Of a stretch of 64,000 nucleotides of DNA, positions 57,523 through 64,000 are shown one piece after another. Source of the stretch: Sternotherus odoratus (taxonomy: Eukaryota > Chordata > Testudines > Kinosternidae). Each line of letters starts with the position of its first letter. Within the stretch, counting starts at the first letter, position 1. The stretch is from NCBI GenBank assembly GCA_032164245.1, contig JAVMKO010000003.1, positions 135,583,259-135,647,258 on the forward strand, given 5' to 3'. The notes under the pieces were generated by a model. It made no database searches. It was given only the letters and a program-made list of their open reading frames with translations, and was not told the origin of the DNA. Made by a program: the position numbers and the translations under genes.

Positions 57523-58150
57523 GGCCCTACCAAATTCACAGTCCACTTTAGTCAATTTCATGATCATAGGATTTTAAAAAACATAGATTTCATGATTTCA
57601 GCGATTTTAAATCTAAAATTTCACCATGTTGTAATTGTAGGGATCCTGACCCAAAAGGCAGTCGCAAGATTATTGCAGGGGGTGTTGCAGTACTGCTACC
57701 CTTACTTCTGCGCTACTGCTGATGGCAGTGTTGTCTTCAGAGGTGGGCAGCTAGAGAGCGGTGGATGCTGGCCAGGATCCCAGCACTGAAGGCAGTGCCA
57801 CCACTAGCAGCAGCGCAGAAGTAAGGATGGTATGCTATGGTATTTCCACCCTTACTTCTGCATTGCTGCATGCAGATCTGGGCCCTCAGCCAGCAGTTGC
57901 CACTCTCCGGCCACCCAGCTCTGGAGGCAGTGCAGAAGTAAGGGTGGCAATACGGTGACCCCCCTAAAATAATCTTCCAACCCCCTTGGAACTCCTTTTT
58001 GGGTCAGGACCCCCAATTTGAGAAATGCTGGTCTCCCTGTGACATCTATATAATATACAATAAAAACACACAAAAGATGAGATTTCACCGGAGGAGACCA
58101 GATTTCATGGTCTGTGATGTGTTTTTCATGGCCGTGAATTCAGTAGGGCC
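57523..58150. mobile_element. Non-autonomous DNA element with ggccctac ends
   Basis: Ends ggccctaccaaattcac (57523-57539) and gtgaattcagtagggcc (58134-58150) are inverted repeats matching at 15 of 17 bases. Inside are a second inverted pair (gatcctgacccaaaagg / cctttttgggtcaggac) and several cccttacttctgc words in both orientations. Likely a hAT-type MITE; no certain target duplication. Confidence 0.65.
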
Positions 58151-58795
58151 TTAGCCATCACCCATGCCTATCTAGAGAATTGACCATTAACTGTGTTTGA
58201 GAACTTGGCTAATGGCTAAAATGCACAAAGTTTGGAGAAGGCTTCTTATATAGTAATGATAGTGATAATAGTGATTTTAGATTATTAATTATTACTCTTT
58301 ATTATTTTTACAGTACACAAAATGTGGAAATGTTCTGCTTTATAGACAAAGTATATACAGCATCTGCCTCAGAGAACATGTAAACCAAGGCCTTGATAGG
58401 CAGGCTGCTCCATGCAGGCAGTCCCCTGCTCCTGCCTGGAGCTCTGACATCAACTGGGCTCAGAACAGGCATGGGGTCAACCCATGTAGAGCAGCTTGAA
58501 GGATCAGGACCTAACTGTAGACATGACTCAAACAGTAGGATACAAATAAGGGTCATGGAGGATGAGAATTATAATAATAGTTACAAAACGATTACTTAAG
58601 TTTGTTATGGATTTTTGTAGGTTTTTTACCTACATATTACCATTATGTTAATAAACTAAATAATTAATACATTTTTCTATAGCTCATATTCTTTCCCCAA
58701 TTGTTGAATTTTTCCTGATAATTATTTTCAATATTTCACTACATTTACAGCTAAACTAATTTCCATATTCTTCACTGATTGATTTTATCCCACTA
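58151..58795. other. Intergenic, AT-rich
   Basis: No gene or repeat identified with confidence. Confidence 0.4.
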
Positions 58796-59375
58796 CAGTA
58801 AAACCTCCATTTAACGGACTAATTCGGGTGAGGGGGTGTCCATTAAATGAAAAAGTCCGTTATTTAATAATAATTAAAAAAAAACGAGCTGTCGGAGCAG
58901 CAGCCCGACCGCCACAGGGTCGGGGCGGCAGCTCCGCAGCCCGCCCGCTGCTGGGACCCGGGCGGCAGCCGGGAGCTCTCAACCAGCCCGCCCGGGTCCC
59001 AGCTGCTGGGACCCGGGCGGCAGCCGGGAGCCGGCAGCCAGCCCGCCCACTGCCTGGACCCGGGCGGCAGTGGGGAGCCGGCAGTCAGCCCACCCGCAGG
59101 CGGGAGCCGGCAGCCAGCCAGCCCACTGCCTGGACCCGGGCGGCAGTGGGGAGCCGGCAGTCAGCCCACCCGCAGGCGGGAGCCGGCAGCCAGCCAGCCC
59201 GCCTGCAGGCGGGAGCCGGCAGCCAGGCCGCCCGCTGCCTGGACCCGGGTGGCAGCGGGGAGCCGGCAGCCAGTCCACGATAAATGGATTTCGGATGCAT
59301 CAGACTTGCTTAGAAATTTTGTCCGTTGCATCCGAAGTCCGTTAAATCGAGGTCCGTTAAATCGAGGGTTTACTG
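58796..59375 (+). mobile_element. TA-flanked MITE with GC-rich minisatellite core, copy 3
   Basis: Same family as 1936-2465: starts cagtaaaacctccatttaac and ends cgagggtttactg, flanked by TA (58794-58795 and 59376-59377). The core includes a 76-bp higher-order tandem repeat (units starting 59046 and 59122) built on tggacccgggcggcag and gcaggcgggagccggcag. Intact ends, no coding capacity. Confidence 0.8.
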
Positions 59376-59747
59376 TATTTGTTTCCATTTTTTTCCATTT
59401 TCCAACTTTAAATGGAAAATAACTATAAGATCCCTGGGGAACTATGTACAGTTCTAGATGAGTTTCCATGTAACCAATTATTATTTTTTAAATTTGATGT
59501 TTGTAGTTTTTATTATGGTTCATGAAAATGAGATTTTTATAAAGAAATCTTGTTACTTTAAACTAGACATAAATGATCTATGGTGCATTTGTAATTTTGT
59601 TTTGTTAACAATATATCACACAGGGAGGCACGTCATGTACCTATTCACTAAAATTCAAACTCTAGGGCTGTAATTCAACTACTGAATTAATATTTTAAAA
59701 AATTATTAATTATGAATCAATATGCAACATCTACATTTTCCCTATAT

Positions 59748-59877
59748 CAGTGATTTTCAACTTTTTTAATTTGTGGACGCTTTAAAAATTCCAAATAGTG
59801 GTATAGACCCCTTTGGAAATCTTAGACATAGTCTGTGGACCGCCAGTGGTCCACAGACCACAGGATGAAAACCATTG
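59748..59877. mobile_element. Short hAT (Charlie-like) MITE
   Basis: 130 bp with ends cagtgattttcaac and gatgaaaaccattg. Flanks ccctatat (59740-59747) and ccctatac (59878-59885) agree at 7 of 8 bases. Same end type as the element at 10475. Confidence 0.8.
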
Positions 59878-60294
59878 CCCTATACCTGTAAACTTTGGTA
59901 TGACAAATAATACTTTTAGTATAGAGGTTTACAAAGTGCTGTTTAATTATGTACTGGGGGACATGGATTCATGTGCATATTGCATGCCCCATCAGTACCC
60001 ACCCTGGGCGCGGCAGGGAAGCTAATGATCCAACCAACGGACCAAATTCAGTGATGAATTCTAGTCACATGACATCTGAGGCATGTTGCACATACGCTAA
60101 GAAGAATTTTGTACTAATTCATCCTGGCAACACCTTTGTGTGGTACATTATGTTTTGTTATTAATTATAAATAAGTGCTACCAAATGGACAATTAAAATT
60201 CTTATCTCATTAATTTTTTTTTTTTTTAGTGTTTATGCCTGAAGTATAAGCTTTATCTACAACTCTTTCCCTTATCCTACATCTGTCTTGTCTA

Positions 60295-60425
60295 TTTACA
60301 TGGTGAGTTTTTTGGAGCAGGCACTGTCTACTATTCTGTGTTTTAAAAAGTGCCTAACACAACAGGGCCCCAGTTTTGGTTGGTCTCTAGGCACTACCAT
60401 AATACAAATAATAAACACTTTGATT
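60295..60425 (+). repeat. MIR/LINE-tail-like relic
   Basis: ttttttggagcaggcactgt, gtgcctaacacaacagggcc and ctaggcactaccataataca follow the tail series also seen at 17755, 41029 and 41885. Confidence 0.55.
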
Positions 60426-63400
60426 GTATTATTAGTAATGAAAGCATCAAATAACTACTGTAGTGAAGCAATTTCAGGGAGATTTCCTAACTTGCAGTGC
60501 TTTTCTGGTTTGTCCATGCATTGATCCACTCTTGGCAAATTTCCCTTTCATTATTCATGCTTGTTATGCTATTGTGAAGAAAACCACAACACCTGAACTG
60601 TAGTCCCATGTTCTGAAATGGTTAACCATATGTTTTATTGGTAGATTCTAATTCAGTTATGATTTTTGAAATCTATTTATCTAATCATTAACATGTCCAT
60701 CAAATATGTTCCTGTTAGTTTTCCTACTGTGCCATACAATACAGTCCCTCTTTTTACAGTGGTTAGGTTTCCTGAGGCGCATGATAGCAATTCACTATTA
60801 TTTCATTTTCTTGTTGTTGAAATGTTTTCTTAAATACAATTCAATACCCGTCCTATATTTCTACAACCAAATTCTGTTCTCACAAACCCTTTGCAACATC
60901 ACTGAAATCAGAGGCACTAGTCATCCATACTGATGTCAAAAGACAGACTTTGCACCATAATGTGTTATGCACAAATATTTCCACAGGTATCAAAAATAAG
61001 GCTTTGATCCTGCAATATGCAGCATTCAGACTGACTGCTTCCCCCCTGCAGAACTCCATTGAAGTCAACGAGGCTCTCTGCAGGCACAGCAATCTGTCTG
61101 CAGCCTGCTCATTAAAGGATAAGGTCCTACACTGATATCCTCTTAATCTGAGAAATGAGGGGATTTCATTTAGGGGATTCCTGTTTGTTTAAATGGCATC
61201 TCAAATGATATTGCCCCTTTTCAAACATTTTTATAATATGATATATTTTCCTATATATTTTTAATGGTCCCCATATATTATATAATTTGTCTTATTTTTT
61301 TATACCATGCATCACTTTCTCATTATTGCTTATTAGTGCCAGTAATTCATTCCCTCCAGAAGGCCTGGTTTAAGTCCAAGTAATAAAATACAGATAGACG
61401 AATATTAGGATTGATGACCGTTCATTTAATGAAACTCCTACCAACACTCTCCAGAGTATAGAAAATTGGCAGAATGATATTAATGGTAAGTTTGGGGCTG
61501 CTTTCTGATGGCATTCAATTAACAACTAATGGGCCATTCTCTTGGGTTATCATTTCACATTTTAGTGCAGGCAGATTTACTTTGTCTTCCGTTTTTATGA
61601 GGAATAATAATAGTTGGTTTAATTTGTGTGTATGTGATTTGAAAGTGGATCTTCTTAGATTACAGATCAAGGACCATATTATCCTCTAATAATAAAAAAA
61701 TAACATTTTGAGAAATTTATATAAACCTTTGAAATGAGATCTGTAATGTATTTTTAATAGCAATACATATGTATGTATGTTTTTTAAACTACAAGATGTA
61801 TGTATGATCTCTGAATACATATCTCAATTTGATTGTTACCACAATTAGTAATAGCTGAACTACTGGTCATAATATTTGGATGTTGGTGTCAAAATTGCAA
61901 CCACTGATTTCCTGAAATTACCGCTTTCACATATTAAGATCACAACATGATTTCTCAGCACTACATTATTAATATTTGTCATTTCTCTGGAACTTTATTG
62001 ACTTATATGTGGTATCTTGGAATAAACTTTTCTACCTTTCTGGTCAAGGCTTAGGAACAACCAAAGAAGAGAGAGCCCTGGGAAGGGAAAAAAAACCCCA
62101 AAAACCTCAGGTTTTACACAAGGCAAAGTGTATTTCAGGACAGGATTTTGTGAGTTATCAATCATTCGGTGTAGTTTCAACAAAACTCATTTATCAACAT
62201 GAAATTGCTAATTCTTTATCCTAAAAGTGAGTCAACATATAAATTCTAATTTCCCAGTAGCTTTACACATACCAACAATATGAGCAACAAAAAACAAATT
62301 GTAAATTGTTAGGATCATATGTGATTATGTAATTTCTATGTTGTGTTTGTGGATTTCTCTTTTTAAACCTTTAAATATTACTACTATTTTGCATTTCTGC
62401 CTTCTAGCCCTAATCTTTAGCATCAGAGTTTGAAGTCTGAATGGTGATTTCTTGGTGTGAAATATAGTAATAGGGCAGTATCCCTTTAATAAATAAATAA
62501 GAACTGCTAGAAACCAGTCAGAACACCAATCTATATGTGATTAGGCTTTGCAGGTTTGTGTATATACATTGGCCAAACAAACAGACTCTACGCGAAAGAA
62601 TAAATGGACACAAATCAGACATCAATAATTTAAAATATGTTTTTTAAAGTGACCAATGCTGAAAGAGCTCCCTTTTCCTGTATCTTTCTGATATTGTAAA
62701 GCTTTTTCACTCACTGTTTAGGGACACCAAGACAGCTTATTTATGGTTCAGGGTACTTTGTATCACTCAGACAGTTCATGAGACTCTTTCCTACCCTTGC
62801 AGTAGAGCAGAGTTAGTGATCATATAGGTCTTGTCCCCCTGAAACCAGTATGATCCTGCAATCTTATTATCCTAATTCATTGACAACATCTTTGGTTATA
62901 GCGGAAAGTCATGAGAAAATCCCAATGATCATATTCTATTAGTCATGAAATGTGATCAGTGAAGTATCATTGGGGCTATCCATCTAGTTAATACTGGTAA
63001 AGAGCTTTCATTTACAAACTCCGGACTTGCTGAAATAAGGGGAAATCCCTGTAATCAAGTCTTGGAAATCTGCAAATCATTCATTGTGACTGAAAGTTAC
63101 TGTAAGTGTCAAATTCTGCCCTGATTTAACCCATTGCATCCACGTTGACGTGGCCAAGGCTTTACAGGTTGTAGGTCAGGGCATAAGTTGGTTCTAATTC
63201 TGTAGCCTGGTCAGAAGAAAACATGGGGCCAAGTTCTGCCCTTAATTACACATGTAAGACCCCACTTAAGTCAAGGTGGTTGCATTGGTGTAACTGAGAA
63301 TTGGACCCTAACTCTAAATCACAATGAAGCTGCAGAGAGCGAATTATAAATAACATTTAAAACATGACCGGCAAGAGTTTGGTCATATGTACCCAACATT

Positions 63401-64000
63401 ATACCAGTGGAAGTGTGGCATGCGTATAAAACTCGATGCATTTCAGTGAGCATTGTTGTCAGTCATGCCATAACAAAGAATTAGGTTTGTTCACCCCTGG
63501 ATCGTCATCCCTGGAGGATGAGAGCTAAGAACAGCCCAATTTCTGTGGGGATTTCTGACTGGCAAGTGGGGCCCCAGTTGACTGGATGAGGAAAGCAGAA
63601 CTCTAAGTGTCTCTCCTCATGCCACGTGAACTTCAGAGCTGTTACTTCAACTGCCATGGAACATTCAGACCCCAGCATTCCACCCAGAAAATCTTCAAAT
63701 CCCCATCCAACTGCCACAAAACCTTCAGGCGGGCCCCAGGGTTCCATCTGACATGACACCCTCTCCATGTCACCCCTCTCTTTAGAACTCGTTGAGTGTT
63801 TTTTAAACAGCAGAGCAGAGGGAAAGAATGTTATCCACATTCCCCTCTTTTTTTTCTTTGTGGCCTTTTATCTCTTTCCCTTGCTCTCTCTAGCTCCTGC
63901 TTTTGCATTATGGCCATGAGAAAGGGAATATGACTAGGTCCACGGAGATCTCTTCTATTCTGACAGACCCACATGAGTAATAAAAAATATATGTAGTTTA
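60426..64000. other. Intergenic region to right edge
   Basis: No host gene visible. Palindromic-repeat traces occur at about 61001-61135 (tttgatcctgcaatatgcag ... gaagtcaacgaggctctctg) and 63225-63310 (gccaagttctgcccttaatt ... ggtgtaactgagaattggac). Short frames, including the 111-codon minus frame at 63505-63840, have no homology that I recognise. Confidence 0.4.

Noticed and set aside
1..64000. CRISPR arrays, bacterial operons, ribosome binding sites, riboswitches
   Set aside because: The window is vertebrate nuclear DNA; tandem repeats seen are mini- and microsatellites with no spacer structure.

Overview
The window looks like nuclear DNA of a non-avian sauropsid, most likely a turtle. 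Three vertebrate genes with GT-AG introns are present: TATDN3 (minus strand, 3' part beyond the left edge), NSL1 (plus) and BATF3 (plus). This is the gene order known from human 1q32.3 (BATF3-NSL1-TATDN3). The repeat content points to a turtle or crocodilian, with turtle favoured: a CR1 LINE, many non-autonomous hAT-like elements with 8-bp target duplications, a 5S-rRNA-derived SINE, and an intact Gmr1-like Ty3/gypsy retrotransposon. The species call is an inference.

Layout. 1-8981: seven 5' coding exons of TATDN3 with introns holding MITEs and SINE relics. 8982-9088: a 107-bp CpG-rich bidirectional promoter. 9089-24915: the complete six-exon NSL1 coding region (281 codons), with a 3' UTR and poly(A) signals to about 26.3 kb. 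26.3-36.6 kb: intergenic, with a 5S-derived SINE and a CR1 LINE fragment interrupted by two later insertions (a hAT MITE and a foldback retroposon). 36.6-43.2 kb: CpG-island promoter and three-exon BATF3 (120 aa). 43.2-64 kb: downstream intergenic DNA with no recognised host gene. It contains the 5,326-bp LTR retrotransposon (48538-53863, minus strand), an LTR-like block, microsatellites and several MITEs.

Function. NSL1 is a subunit of the MIS12 kinetochore complex. TATDN3 is a metal-dependent TatD-family nuclease. BATF3 is an AP-1-type bZIP factor. NSL1 and TATDN3 share one promoter region, but no common pathway is implied.

The most notable element is the retrotransposon. It has two 399-bp LTRs that read as identical, a tRNA-Leu-type primer binding site, a polypurine tract, and one uninterrupted 1,509-codon gag-pol frame. 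Integrase lies before reverse transcriptase, the diagnostic order of the Gmr1-like clade, whose capsid gave rise to the SCAN domain of tetrapod zinc-finger proteins.
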